64,000 nt of DNA, from positions 28,451,753 to 28,515,752 of the forward strand of contig CP141149.1 of NCBI GenBank assembly GCA_035235625.1, in the 5' to 3' direction. The number at the start of each line of letters is the position of its first letter. Position 1 is the stretch's first letter. This DNA is from Saururus chinensis (lineage: Eukaryota > Streptophyta > Magnoliopsida > Piperales > Saururaceae). This document shows, in pieces, positions 13,251 to 24,437 of this stretch. Both the position numbers and the translations under genes were made by a program. The notes beneath the pieces were generated by a model. It saw only the letters and a list, made by a program, of their open reading frames with translations. It searched no databases and was not told where the DNA came from.

Positions 13251-13262
13251 TGGTATTAGAGT
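13251..13262 (+). promoter_or_regulatory. Primer-binding site of the copia element
   Basis: TGGTATTAGAGT directly follows the 5' LTR. It resembles the complement of the 3' end of plant initiator-Met tRNA (usual form TGGTATCAGAGC) with a transition in the middle. Confidence 0.8.
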
Positions 13263-13479
13263 CCTATTGCCTAACGGTTTGATCCTTTTCCGTTTAACCA
13301 TTTCCCGTTCGCCGGTAAACCTTCCCGTCCGGCGACCTCTCCGGCGCCCTCCCTCAAAGACCAATGCCCTTATCCAAGCCGTCCCTCTCACCGGCCAACC
13401 TCCTTCCCTTGTCTTGTGCTCTTCCCCGTCACTGATCTCCCCCTGTTCGGTCTCCCTTCCCGCCGGCAGCTTACCTTCG

Positions 13480-14060
13480 CTACTGTCCAGATCCGACCGA
13501 TCCGGCGTCGCCTCGTCCAGATCTGCCGATCTAGCGCCGCTAGTCCCGCTCCGCTCCGATCCGGCGCTGCCCCGTCCACCTCTACTCCGATCCGGCGCCT
13601 CCCGCTCGGATCCGCTCCGATCTCGTTCAGATTTGCCTGATCCGGCGCCGCCCCATCCAAATTTGACCACTCCGGCGCCGCTAGGACCAGCTCCGCTCCG
13701 TCACCGGCGCTGCCCCGTCCACCTCTGCTCCGATCCGGCGCCTCCCGCCTGGACCCGCTCTAATCCCGTTCAGATCCGGGCGGAACCGGTGTCGCCCGTC
13801 CGGTCGGCGATCCGGTGCCGCCCCATCCGGATCTGACCACTCCGGCGCCGCCAAGTCCAGCTCCTCTCCGATCCAACACCGCCCCGTCCACATCTCCTCC
13901 GATCCGGCGCCCCCCGCCCAGATCCGCTCCGCTCCAGCCCAGATCTGCTTGTCGGCGCCGCACCGTCACGATCTGCTCCGATCCAGCGCTGCCTAGTCTC
14001 GATCTGCCCCGGTCCGGCGCCACCCCGTCCGGCTTCGCTCTGTCACCTGCGCCCACCGTC
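13480..14060 (+). repeat. GC-rich tandem repeats in the copia leader
   Basis: This leader between LTR and gag is dominated by short words such as CCGATCCGGCGCC and CCGCCCCGTCC. A longer unit of roughly 140-170 bases, GCCCCGTCC plus flanks, recurs near 13569, 13712 and 13881. The composition opens long frames on both strands here (for example 13267-13836 and 13760-14056) that I do not regard as genes. Confidence 0.75.
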
Positions 14061-14172
14061 CCGGCCCCGGCCCCGGCCCAGATCTACCTTCCAGCAAGCA
14101 GCCTCCTTTTCCTTTTCCAGTCGCCCAGACCTGCCTCTCCCCCCCTCCGCATAGCCTCCCCCATCCCCACTT

Positions 14173-15954
14173 ATGGCCTCTCCTAACCACTCCATGACCA
14201 CGTCCGGTTTCACCCCGGGCTCCCCCTCTTCCCCACCCTCCTCTACGACCCTCGATGACCTCTTTGCTCCCGTGCCGGCAATAGTTCGCTTCCTCAGCTC
14301 TCATCTCCCTCAACTTGTCACCGTACGTTGTGACTCCAACACCTTCCTCATTTGGCGGATTCAAGTTCGCGACCTCCTTGAGGGTTACGGTGTCATGGGT
14401 TTTCTTGATGGTTCCACCCCGTGCTCGGCCACTGGCGACCTCACTGCCCGCCCTACCGCCGCCCAATGGCGCTGCATTGATAGGGTACTTCTCACTGCCG
14501 TTCATGCCACCATCTCCCCTTCTTTGCTTGGCTACTTCATAGGCCTTGCATCCACCGCTACCCTCTGGACCGCAACCGAAGATCGATTCCTCTCTACCTC
14601 CCCGGCTCACATCCTCAATGTGAAAGAACGTCTTGCCGCCCATGTCCAAGGTGATGGCACTATGACCGCATATCTCGATGGCCTTAAAGCCTACGCGGAT
14701 CAACTTGCCGCCATTGGGGCTCCCATCTCGGACCTTGACTTCTTTCACAAGACACTAAACGGTCTCTCCGGTGCATACTTTGCCTTCTCCACCACCCTCC
14801 ATGCTCGCGGTGCTACCATTCCCCTCCCGGAGCTCTGGACACTTCTCCTCGCCGAAGAAGCCACTCTCTCTCGCGCCCCTGCCGCCCCCACCGTAGGCCT
14901 ACCCCCGGCGACGGCCTTCACTGCCCTCCACTCATGGCGTCCCTCTCTTCCGGCTAACTATGGGCCCCTACCTCCGGCCTCTCCCCCCACCGCCCCTGGC
15001 CCCTATGGGCTGCCTCCCACCTCTCCTTATGGCCTCCCACTTGCTCCCCTCAGCGGCCACGCCACTGCCCCCCTTGTCGGGGGCCCGGCCCTTGCACTTG
15101 CTGCCCCATATGGGGGAGGGGCTACTCTGGGCCTTCTCCCCACCCCTGTTGGCCGTGGGGCACCCGGCCCATGCGGTGGTTCTACTCGTGGCCGTTGGCG
15201 CTCCGGTCCTCGTAGTCGCAGTCCCCGCCCGCCTTGTCAGATTTGCAGTGGGACCAACCACTCCGCCAAAACGTGTTGGGAGAGCTATCCCGGCCCCGGG
15301 GGCTCGCCCTCCGATGCTCTGGCCCTCTCCGCCAGCGCCTCCTCCTCAGCAACTCCCACAGAGTGGCTCCTTGATAGTGGTGCCTCTGACCACGTGACAG
15401 CGGATCGCGGTAACCTCTCCTTCCATGTGCCTCACTCGACGTCCAACCACGTCAACGTCGGGAACGGGGCGGCTTTACATGTCTCATCCATGGGTCACAC
15501 TACCCTCCACCTTGGCCCCTCTACTCTTTCTCTTCGCAATGTTTTACATACTCCATCTATCTCTCATAATCTTCTTTCCGTTCATAAACTTGCTCTTGAT
15601 AATAATTGTTCACTAACCTTTGATGTCTCTCATGTTACAATCCAGGACACTAGCTCTCGGCGCACACTCTTTCAAGGACTGTGCCGACATTGTGTCTATC
15701 CAGTGTCCTCCGCCTTTACCGCGTCTCCCACCGCCTTACTCGCTTGTGCCTCCTCCCGCCTTTGGCATCATCGGCTCGGACATCCATCGTCCACTATGTT
15801 TAATTTAGTTGCTTCTACTTTGTCGCCTTCAATCCAAGAAATGTCATCCTTAGACTGTAATAGTTGTCTCACTAGTAAAACGCACAAACTCCCCTTCTCA
15901 CCCTCCCCGAAACGTTCCTCCCGACCTCTTGAGCTCGTCCACTCGGATGTTTAG
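14173..15954 (+). pseudogene. copia gag, protease and pre-integrase region
   Basis: An open frame of 593 codons belonging to the copia element. Residues 40-220 are the gag (UBN2-type) region, followed by a Pro/Gly/Leu-rich linker. The zinc knuckle CQICSGTNHSAKTC has the C-x2-C-x4-H-x4-C spacing. WLLDSGASDHVT is the aspartic protease active site. LWHHRLGHPS marks the pre-integrase region. The frame ends at a TAG at 15952-15954 just after HSDV, inside what should be a continuous polyprotein, so the element cannot make its full product from here. Codon use is very C-rich, unlike the neighbouring host genes. Confidence 0.88.
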
Positions 15955-16640
15955 GGTCCCTCTCCGGTCCCTTCCTTTCTCGGCTTTCGCTATTATGTGA
16001 TCTTTGTCGATGACTTCTCCCGTTACACCTGGCTCTACCCACTCAAACTCAAATCCAATGTAACCGAATGCTTCCGCCTATTCCATGTCATGGCCGAACG
16101 GACCCTCCACCACACCCTCACCACCCTCCGCACCGACAATGGCGGTGAATACCTCAACCACCATCTCTCTTCCTACCTCTCCTCCCATGGCATCTCCCAC
16201 CAAACCTCCTACCCTCATACCCCAGAACAAAATGGCGTTGCCGAAAGAAAACATCGACACATCATAGAAACTACCCACGCCCTCCTCTCCCACGCCCACA
16301 TGCCTCTTTCTTATTGGGTAGATGCTACTTGCACCGCCATCTAGCTTATCAACCGCCTACCCTCTCCCTCCCTACAAAACCTCTCCCCCTACCAACTTCT
16401 CTTCCACACATCCCCCGACTATTCCCACCTCAAAGCCTTCGGTTGCCGTTGCTTCCCCTAGACCCGCCCCTACTCCTCTCATAAATTCTCCCCCCGTGCC
16501 ATCCCCTGCATCTTTCTTTGTTATTGCCCTAACACCAAAGGCTTCCGCTGCCTCGATCCCATCTCCCATCGCGTCTACACCTCCCACCACGTCCGCTTTC
16601 GCGAAGATGAGTTCCCTTACCACGACCACCGCCCTACATC
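15955..16640 (+). pseudogene. copia integrase core, broken
   Basis: It continues in the same frame past the stop at 15952. The integrase core is clear: FVDDFSRYTW, then RTDNGGEY and HTPEQNGVAERKHRHI, which carry the D, D and E of the DDE triad region. Stops at 16342-16344 (after TCTAI) and after GCRCFP (about 16458) interrupt the frame. A Pro/Ser-rich linker follows to about 16840. The frame moves by one base between integrase and reverse transcriptase, so there is at least one indel in the linker. Confidence 0.85.
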
Positions 16641-16957
16641 ACACTCCCCACCACACTTCCCCTCCCTATTTCCATCACCCCTCCCCTCCCCTCTCCCTAC
16701 CCCTTCCCCCACCCGCCCTCACCACCCCCTCTCACCCCTCCCCTTCTCCCTCTCCTTCTTCTCCCCTTCCTCTCCCCGCCCCACTCCTCTCCCCAACACC
16801 CCCCCTCCTCCCCCTCCCCCCTCACCCTATGATCACTCGTAGCAAAGCTGAGATCGTATGTCCTTATGTCCCTTTCTCCCTCCTCACTATCTCTCCACCT
16901 CAAACCGAACCCTCTTCCTTCAAAATTGCTTCCTCCATTCCTTAATGGTGTGCCGCT

Positions 16958-18433
16958 ATGGATGAAGAAATTAAAGCCCTCCACAAACAAGGTACTTGGA
17001 GCTTAGTGGTTCCTCCGCCCTCCTCCAATGTCATTAGTTGCCGCTGGACTTACAAAGTCAAGTGTGATGCACATGGGACTATCTCTCGCTACAAGGCCCG
17101 CCTTGTTGCCAAAGGTTTCCATCAAGAAGAAGGCCTTGACTACAACGAGATATTTAGTCCCGTGGTCAAACCTTACACGGTTCGAATTGTTCTCAGCCTC
17201 GCTGTCACCCGCTCCTGGCCCATCAAGCAACTCGACGTCTCCAATGCCTTCCTTCACGGCACTATTTCTGAAGAACTTTACATGGCACAACCCCCCGGTT
17301 ACCATGATGTTACTCGGCCCAACCATGTTTGTTGCCTCCACAAATCCCTCTATGGTCTTAAACAAGCCCCTCGTGCCTGATACCTTCGTCTTTCCACCTA
17401 CCTTCTCTCCCTTGACTTTACCTCTTATCATGCTGATACCTCCCTTTTTCTTCACACCCAAGGCTCCTACATCACCATCCTTGTCTTATACGTCAATGAC
17501 ATCCTCATCACCGGTAACCATCCCCCCCACATCCACCAAGTCATTTCCCTCCTAAGTTCCACCTTTGCCATTAAAGACCTCGGTGACCTCCATCACTTCC
17601 TTGGCATTGAAGTTACTCGCACCCCCCATGGTTTCTTCCTCTCTCAACCCCAATATACCCTTGATATCCTTGTCCGTGCCTCTATGTCCCAATGTAAAGT
17701 TTCCCCGACCCCCACCACCTACAAACGCCCTCCCCCCGATCCCCACGACCCACCCTTCCCCAACCTCTCTCACTACAAAAACATTGTTGGCGCCTTACAA
17801 TAACTCACCTCCACCCGTCCCGACTTTGCCTATGCCGTCAACTTCGTTTGCCAACACATGCACAACCCCTCCACCTCTCACTATATGGCAGTCAAAAGAA
17901 TCCTTCGCTACCTCAAAGGCACCTTCACATATGGGCTCCTCCTTCGACCCGGTAACCCTGCTCTCCATGCCTTCTCCGACTCTGATTGGGCCGGTGACCC
18001 CATTGATCGCCGGTCCATTTCTGATTACTGCCTCTACCTCGGTCCCAACCCCATTCTTTGGAAGTCCAAGAAGTAAGACACAGTGACCCGCTCCTCCACC
18101 GAAGCAGAGTATCGGGCTCTCTCTAGCACAGCCACTGAGATCACATGGGCCCGCATGATCCTCACCTTCCTTAGAGTGTCCCTCCCCTCCACCCCCATCT
18201 TATGGTGTGACAACAAATCCGCCATCTCCCTCTCGGCCAACTCGGTGTTCCACGCCCGCACCAAGCATATCGAACTTGATCATCACTATGTTCGGGAGCA
18301 GGTTTTAGCCGACAAGCTTGATGTCCAGCATACTCCATCCGCTCAGCAGGTGGCCGACATCCTCACCAAGCCTCTTTCCATCGAGCGGTTTCAGCAGTTA
18401 CGCTCCAAACTCATGGTTCTACCTCCACCATGA
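16958..18433 (+). pseudogene. copia reverse transcriptase and RNase H, broken
   Basis: The reverse transcriptase region runs from [14 protein letters not shown] through [25 protein letters not shown] and YGLKQAPRA. It continues into LVLYVNDILITGN, DLGDLHHFLGIEV, then RNase H motifs FSDSDWAGD, SSTEAEYRAL and CDNKSAI, ending at the TGA at 18431. The catalytic pair reads V-N-D instead of V-D-D, with Asn codon AAT at 17495-17497. In-frame stops lie after APRA (17378-17380), after GALQ (about 17801) and after KSKK (18074-18076). All parts share one frame. The element is inactive. Confidence 0.88.
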
Positions 18434-18446
18434 GTTTGCCGGGGGC

Positions 18447-18648
18447 TATTAAGGCAACCTCCTCCAGTGCCACCATGGCAATCCTGGACTCCCCTCTACT
18501 TGTAATCACCACCATCCATGTGTTACTACACCCTCTCCCTATAAGAATCCACTCTTGTATCCCTTATGTATTCCCCAATAGAGAATATATACATATATCT
18601 ATAAACACCTATATTCTATGAATGAAATATCGTTTTTGTCTGCTTTCA
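18447..18648 (+). repeat. 3' LTR of the copia element
   Basis: 202 bases, same start (TATTAAGGCAACC) and end (CTGCTTTCA) as the 5' LTR. It is followed directly by the target duplication GCAAC. Confidence 0.92.
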
Positions 18649-18653
18649 GCAAC

Positions 18654-19054
18654 CTCCTTAGGCCGGATCCAAAAGTAGTGAGAATTACGTAACTGGCCCA
18701 ACGTTACATGCGTATACATCACATGAATAACCAGTCCTTACAGCCATGGCTGCTTTAACACGAGAACCATGTACCAACTACCAATCGTAGCAAAAGATTA
18801 GAGGACCACGCGCTCATCGTTCATCCCATTGAGGAAGCCTTCTCTCCTCATCAAATCTTTCCGAATAAATCAATCCTTCCGTTAAGAGGTAACTCCTTCC
18901 CCCTGAAAAATTTCTCTCATTTGCTAGTCCGCAGCCTTTCCCATGTGCTTCCTGCACTCAAATGTCTCGTGGGTTCCGCTGGGCACGTCTCCTCTATAAG
19001 TTTTATTACTTCCTGGCTCCTGCTCTCCTTGAAGGATAGACAACGCAGAAAGGC
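18654..19054 (+). other. Promoter region and 5' leader of the GT14 gene
   Basis: 400 bases between the copia target duplication and the GT14 start codon. A TATA-like CTCTATAAG lies at about 18991-18999, 55-65 bases upstream of the ATG. If used, the 5' leader would be only about 30 bases. No other gene is visible. Confidence 0.4.
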
Positions 19055-21272
19055 ATGGAGACTCCAACCTTGTCGAAGGATACAGCATCAACTGGAAGCA
19101 GAAAAGAACTGAGAGCTCTAGCATGCATCTCCCTAGTCTTAGCCGCCACGGGCCTGCTTGTAAACTTCAATACCAAAAAATTCGTAATTTCTGAAGAAAT
19201 TTTCTTTCCTCAGATGGAAAAACTCCGGCCCCTGGCCCAGCTCGCTCAGCCCTGTAACATGTCCCAGTCAGTTCATGCATATAACTTTTCTGTCTGGATG
19301 GAGCCCAAGGAGCTGTGGCACTCGATGAGCGACGAGGAGCTCATGTGGCGGGCTTCATTCGTGCCTCACGTCCAGGAATTTCCATACCAGCGGACGCCAA
19401 AAGTGGCTTTCATGTTCCTTGCTAGAGGAGGACTACCGTTGGCTCCCCTTTGGGAGAGATTTTTCAAGGGTCATGAGGGCCTCTTCTCCATCTACATACA
19501 TTCTTCGCCGGACTACAAGGATCAAATGCCAAAGGAGTCGGTCTTTTATCAGCGCAGAATACCCAGCAAGGTCAGTTATTCTCTGCTTTCATAACTGGGA
19601 GTTTGGGACACAAAGTATCACGATATCCTGTCTGTATCTCAGAAAGCAAGAGCGTAGCAATTAGCAACTCTTTAAACGATAAAGATACGAAACTGTGCCA
19701 ATTAAAAAAGAAAAGATATGAGACAAAGCCTACGGAAATGGGACCAGAAATCAATCAACTCTTTTGTACCTTGAGGCTTGAACAATGTTGTGTACTTCAT
19801 CATCTCATTAAGATATGTATGGTATTGTTGCAGATAAAGAAACTATACTGCCGTTACTTCTTTCTTCAGGCTAGCGTGAACGTGAGATGAAGTGAGAACA
19901 TAGTCCCCCGTTTAGGAGAAATTTAGGAACCCAGATCCTACTTCACATTTTAATACCTTAGAACCTTCCATATCAATTTAACCTTCTAATATTAATTCTC
20001 TCTCTAAAATCCAAAGAAGTACAATAATTACTACTCATAACATTATTATCTTAACTTATGTCCATTTTTTTCCTCTTCTCATTCAAAGAAAATTATTTAT
20101 TTTACCTGATTTATTAATGGTTACATAAAAATTATTTAAAGTTAGTTGAAAAATGACAAAACTGTGACCTTAATCCGTCTTCGTTATAATAAACGGATTA
20201 TGGTTAGATCAATACTAAGCAAAACTCTATTTTAGCTGGAATGAAATACAAAAGATACTTAAAGAAACAAAACAGGAGGCTGATTAATTAGAGGTTGTAT
20301 AGCCAGAGTACTTCTCTACCAAACTAATATACAACCCAGTCTTAAATCGTCCTATTTTATCAACAATTTCAAGCATGACGCTCGAAGTGATTCAATTAGT
20401 GTCGTGTGGGTTCCATCCACTTGAGAGTTGAAGAACATTAAACATAGGAGAACCAGAACAACATTAGTTTGCTCGGCCTTTGGGCGTATCTCACCTGGTT
20501 ATGATTTCGGGGTTAGGGCAGACTGAACTCCCTGCAGGTTGAGTCTCCCATCCCCTAATCTCAGACTATCTGCTCGGTCTTCTCTCCCCGCGCCAGCACT
20601 TGTTTCTCGTTCTCTTATTTGCAGACAGTGGAGTGGGGAAGGTCGACAATGGTGGATGCTGAGAGGCGCCTACTCGCCAACGCCCTCCTCGACTTCTCCA
20701 ATGAGCGCTTCGTCCTGCTCTCAGAGAGCTGCATCCCCCTCTTCAACTTCACCGCCATCTACCGCTACCTCGTCTGCTCCAACAACAGCTTCATCAGCTC
20801 CTTCGACGACCCCCGCCCCATGGGTCGCGGCCGCTACAACAAGCGCATGTGGCCAACCGTGTGGCTCCACGAGTGGCGCAAGGGCTCCCAGTGGTTCGAG
20901 GTCGGACGGAAACTGGCCGTCGAGATCGTGTCGGACCGGACATACTATCCAGTGTTCGAGGACCATTGCAGGCGCCCTTGCTATGTGGACGAGCACTACC
21001 TGCCCACGCTGGTGACCAAGCTCTTCCCGGGATTCAACTCCAACCGGAGCATCACCTGGGTGGACTGGTCCAGAGGTGGCTCCCACCCGGCCACTTTTGC
21101 ACGTAAACATGTATCGGAATCGTTCTTGGATTGGATTCGGTATGGATCCAACTGTACGTATAACGGGAATCATACCTCAGTCTGCTTCCTTTTTGCTAGG
21201 AAGTTTGGACCAAGTACTCTGGAACCCCTACTGAAGATAGCGCCGGCACTGCTCAGTTTTGATATATCCTAA
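19055..21272 (+). CDS. GT14-family glycosyltransferase (core-2/I-branching GlcNAc-transferase-like, BC10 type)
   Basis: Two exons, 19055-19570 and 20625-21272, separated by a 1054-base intron in phase 0; 387 aa, a usual length for the plant family. Residues 1-20 are cytosolic with basic residues, 21-37 are one hydrophobic anchor (type II, Golgi-like), then a stem. The catalytic domain starts near 113 with TPKVAFMFLARGGLPLAPLW and IYIHSSPDY. Exon 2 holds the strongest family blocks: TVEWGRSTMVDAERRLLANA, RFVLLSESCIPLFNF, GRGRYN, WRKGSQWFEV, CYVDEHY and TWVDWSRGGSHP. Known for the family: related to animal core-2/I-branching enzymes and placed in CAZy GT14; the donor and acceptor of most plant members are unclear. 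Exon 2 is much richer in GC than exon 1 or the intron. No damage is seen. Confidence 0.93.
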
Positions 21273-22077
21273 GTGGATTGTCTCAAGGCTCAAGCATGTT
21301 AGAGTGACATTCCGTGAGACGCTACTTTTGCATACTCAGTGAATTTGTATGGACATTTGATTGGTAAAGGTCAGTTCTATGTCTCTATGACTTCTTCGTC
21401 TTATATTTCTTTACGAGTAATTAATTTTAAATTTAATTTTTTTAAAAATAATAATAATAAAAGATGTTTAGTTTAAGTTTTAGCGGATGATTTTAAAATG
21501 AAATTAGATTTTAACTTACTTTTGATTTTTGTATGTAAAATAATAAAAATATCATCTAATATAATTATTATACAAAAATAATAATAAACAGAATATCTTT
21601 TTATATTATTTTAAATCTTAAATCACTTTTTTCAAGAACTCACCTCTTAAGGTGGGTTTTTGAAAAAATTAAATTTTAGGTCAATTCGGTTTGAATTAAC
21701 CTAAAATATAATTTTTAATAAAAAAATCAAATTTATTTTTAAATCGTTATTCTAAACCATTTTCGTAGAAGAAAATAATTTTTATCCTTAACAAATTACT
21801 TTTTAGGGGTAAAAATCGCTTCCCAAACAGCCCAGTAATTTGTCAATTCACATAAGAAAGTGTAATTTAGTTCCTCTCTCATTGGATTTTCTATCATTTT
21901 ATGTCTCCATTTCAGGCCAATGTAAACTAGAAACAGCATGTAATCCACTTCTACCTCAAAAGTTATCATCATTCATTAGTCATATCAATGACCTTTTAGA
22001 TGTATCAATGGCTCACATATAGTTCTCACAAAGCGAAGAGCTAGGAATACGAGCCAATACACAAGAATGCAACCCAC
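21273..22077. other. 3' flank of the GT14 gene, AT-rich
   Basis: No coding signal. It has several runs of AATAATAAT and a self-complementary area around 21640-21720, where ACCTAAAATTT-like and AAATTTTAGGT-like words face each other. The 3' end of the GT14 transcript should lie in the first few hundred bases. Confidence 0.4.
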
Positions 22078-22760
22078 TCATAATCTCCCAATGCCCCTCA
22101 TATTTTATACACCTTATAAAAATTTAATAAATGATTAAATACCCCTGACTCTTTAGTATTTTTAACTCTATTTTTACTCATTTATTGCCTCCTTTGTTAT
22201 CTTCTTCCTCTTGCATGAGTTTTTTTATTTCTCTCATTGCTTATGGCTCTTCCTTTTTGATTATTTTTCTTTTTCTTCTTCACTTGTGACTCCTCTTTTA
22301 TAATTTTTTTTCCTCTTCCCTTCACTCTGTTGCTTTTCTAAAATACTTTTAGATGACTTTTGGCTGGGAGTGGTCATTGCTAAAATATATAAAATTTGAC
22401 AAAGAATTAAGGTTTCTATTCAAATAAGTTTTATTTAGTAGATGATATCCCGCATCAAGAAACTTCGAGAAGTTTTTTAAACTTCTGGATAGTTTCCGGC
22501 CGGGAAAGGTCACCGCCACAATATGCACATTGACGGTGATTTTTGTTCCCTGTATAATGGAGTTTTATTTATCTGAGGTACCCCCAGTCACTAGCCACAA
22601 AACTTTTAAAAGTTTATTTTTTTTTTTAAACTTCTTGAAAATTTTTGGTAAAAAGTGGTTACAACCAAAATATACAAAATTTAACGGGGACTTAAGGCCT
22701 CCATCTAAATTAATTTTATTTAATAGAGGGTACTAATCATTAAAAAACCTCCAAAAAATT
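22078..22760. mobile_element. Unclassified interspersed repeat with about 145-bp tandem units (copy 1)
   Basis: A leader (CCCCTCATATTTTATACACC and a CT/T-rich tract to about 22330) is followed by about three diverged units. The aligned word (CTTTTGGCTGGGAGTGGTCA, CTTCTGGATAGTTTCCGG, CTTCTTGAAAATTTTTGG) falls near 22350, 22484 and 22630. The same arrangement, leader then GGTCACC-containing units, recurs at 51010-51780. I see no protein-coding capacity, and both ends are uncertain. Confidence 0.55.
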
Positions 22761-23918
22761 TTAGTTATTAAAGTAACATAAGTAAAATTATAAAAAGGCA
22801 AGGTGCTGAGTTGTTAAAAAATGACTCTTATTGTTCTATGGTAGGGGGACACTAAATATTTTTTGGGAAGAAATAGATGCGTTCATAAATTCCCGACAAC
22901 ATAGCGCGGCAGGCCAGAAGCAGCTAATTGAGAAGCATCACTTAAATATTAAAAGGTAACTTAAAAGATCGAAATCAACTGTGTGAAGGTCTCATATTAG
23001 CCAGCCTTCTCATCTACTAAGAACAATGCCACATTTTTGTTGGGCTCAAAAAATGAACACGTCGGATTTGAACGGGACATGAGAGATTCAGCAATGGGTG
23101 CTACTATTCATGTTCATGTTAAACAATGGGTAAAAAATGTCGCCACTTGTGGAATACTTGTTTACGTGACACGAAATTTCGAGCTTGGCAAGTAACATGC
23201 ACCCTCTGTTAATATCTACCAACTCCTAGACAAAAAGGTATATCATGCGTCAACCACGAGGACGTTGCACTTTGCCGGCTTTGGATTTAGATTTCAAATC
23301 AAGAATGCATGTGAACATTGCGAACAAAATGTTTTCGTATCCTTGAACTCTATCATCAGTCTTGATGGTTTTTAATCACTTTAGCTCACAACAAGCACGT
23401 GAATAATGAATATAGCTGATAGTCGAAGAACCATCAATCTTGCAAAAAGTACTGCAAAAAAAAAAAGATCTAAAACCAAATCTGAGTTGTTTTTTTAGGA
23501 GTTAAACTTCAAGCAGAACGTTGTACCGGTATGGCGACCCATGTTGAGGAACCGAAATCCGCTGATGACGTTTTACCAGCCATCAATCTAACAATGGCGT
23601 ACGTGTTATAAGTTTATAGTTAATGCGGAGTACTAAGTTATTCTGTGACTCCTCGTGAAACTTCACCAAGTGAATTTGGGTTCCATATAGATGCTGCATT
23701 AAAATGCCCCTAGTCGCACGCTCATATAAATCTCTTAACTAATGTGGGGCCTAAATAAATTATAACTATTAAATCTTTTATTACTTTTCCTAATTTTTAT
23801 TTTTTTCTAATTTTAGTTGAATTTTAATATAACAAATTAAATAACTCATATTTAATTGCTAGTTTAGTCAACTAAATATCAAAGAAAAACGGTGTTAAAG
23901 TAAAAGGATGTTTGTAGC
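22761..23918. other. Intergenic, nothing recognised
   Basis: Low coding potential and no long frames on either strand. I see no clear terminal inverted repeats or target duplications here. Confidence 0.4.
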
Positions 23919-24128
23919 TAGGGGTGTTCAAGTAAGTTAGAAAGTTTGACTCGATTCCGAAATCGACTTGGAAGTTGATGGAGCTAAACTCCTCAAAGTC
24001 ACTCATTACAAAATCCTATTACAAAATTAAACAATGATTATAAGGTAAAAATAACTAAACTTTAAACTACACTTAAACTTAAATTTAAATTTCAAGCTCA
24101 GGCGATACTTAGCTTATTAACAACCCTA
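23919..24128. mobile_element. Possible small hAT-type MITE
   Basis: 210 bases starting TAGGGGTGTTCAAG and ending TTAACAACCCTA. The ends are inverted copies of a TAGGGNTGTT-like terminus usual for hAT elements. The flanking 8 bases match at only 4 of 8 positions, so the target duplication is weak and the call is tentative. Confidence 0.4.
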
Positions 24129-24437
24129 CTCGTCTCCCATCTGATTTTGCATAAACCCAATATATCTAGCCTAAACGGCATTAATCCAGCTCCAGTCTGC
24201 CACACGGAACAAAGTATCCAAAAATTTAAAATTTGACAAAAAAAAATTTAGGGGGAAACAGGATACAAACAAAAGAACCGCCGTGAATTGGGTAATATGA
24301 TACACTTCACGGCTTTCTGGCCTTAATTTCACGTAAGTTTAGAAAACAGAAAAAGATGAAAGGAATTATGGAAAAGATCAAGAGAAGAGCAAAATCCTCA
24401 AGCGGGGCATTCAATTATCATTAACGGCGCCGTCAAG

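Larger units (their letters stand above)
13049..18648 (+). mobile_element. Ty1/copia LTR retrotransposon, full length but decayed
   Basis: It is 5.6 kb with 202-bp LTRs at both ends and an exact 5-bp target duplication GCAAC at 13044-13048 and 18649-18653. The primer-binding site TGGTATTAGAG follows the left LTR, and a purine tract TTTGCCGGGGG precedes the right one. Domain order is gag with zinc knuckle, protease, integrase, reverse transcriptase, RNase H, which is the copia order. The two LTRs differ at about 20 of 202 positions, mostly transitions, so the insertion is old. The reading frame is broken by several stops and one frame change. It lies 0.2 kb past the MBL gene stop and 0.4 kb before the GT14 gene start. 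The LTR begins TA rather than TG in both copies. Confidence 0.93.

Noticed and set aside
13993-14748. 251-codon frame on the minus strand
   Set aside because: It lies opposite the copia leader and gag; the very C-rich plus strand produces long minus frames. The product is Gly/Arg-rich without a domain.
20721-21173. 150-codon minus frame opposite GT14 exon 2
   Set aside because: Shadow of a GC-rich conserved exon on the other strand.
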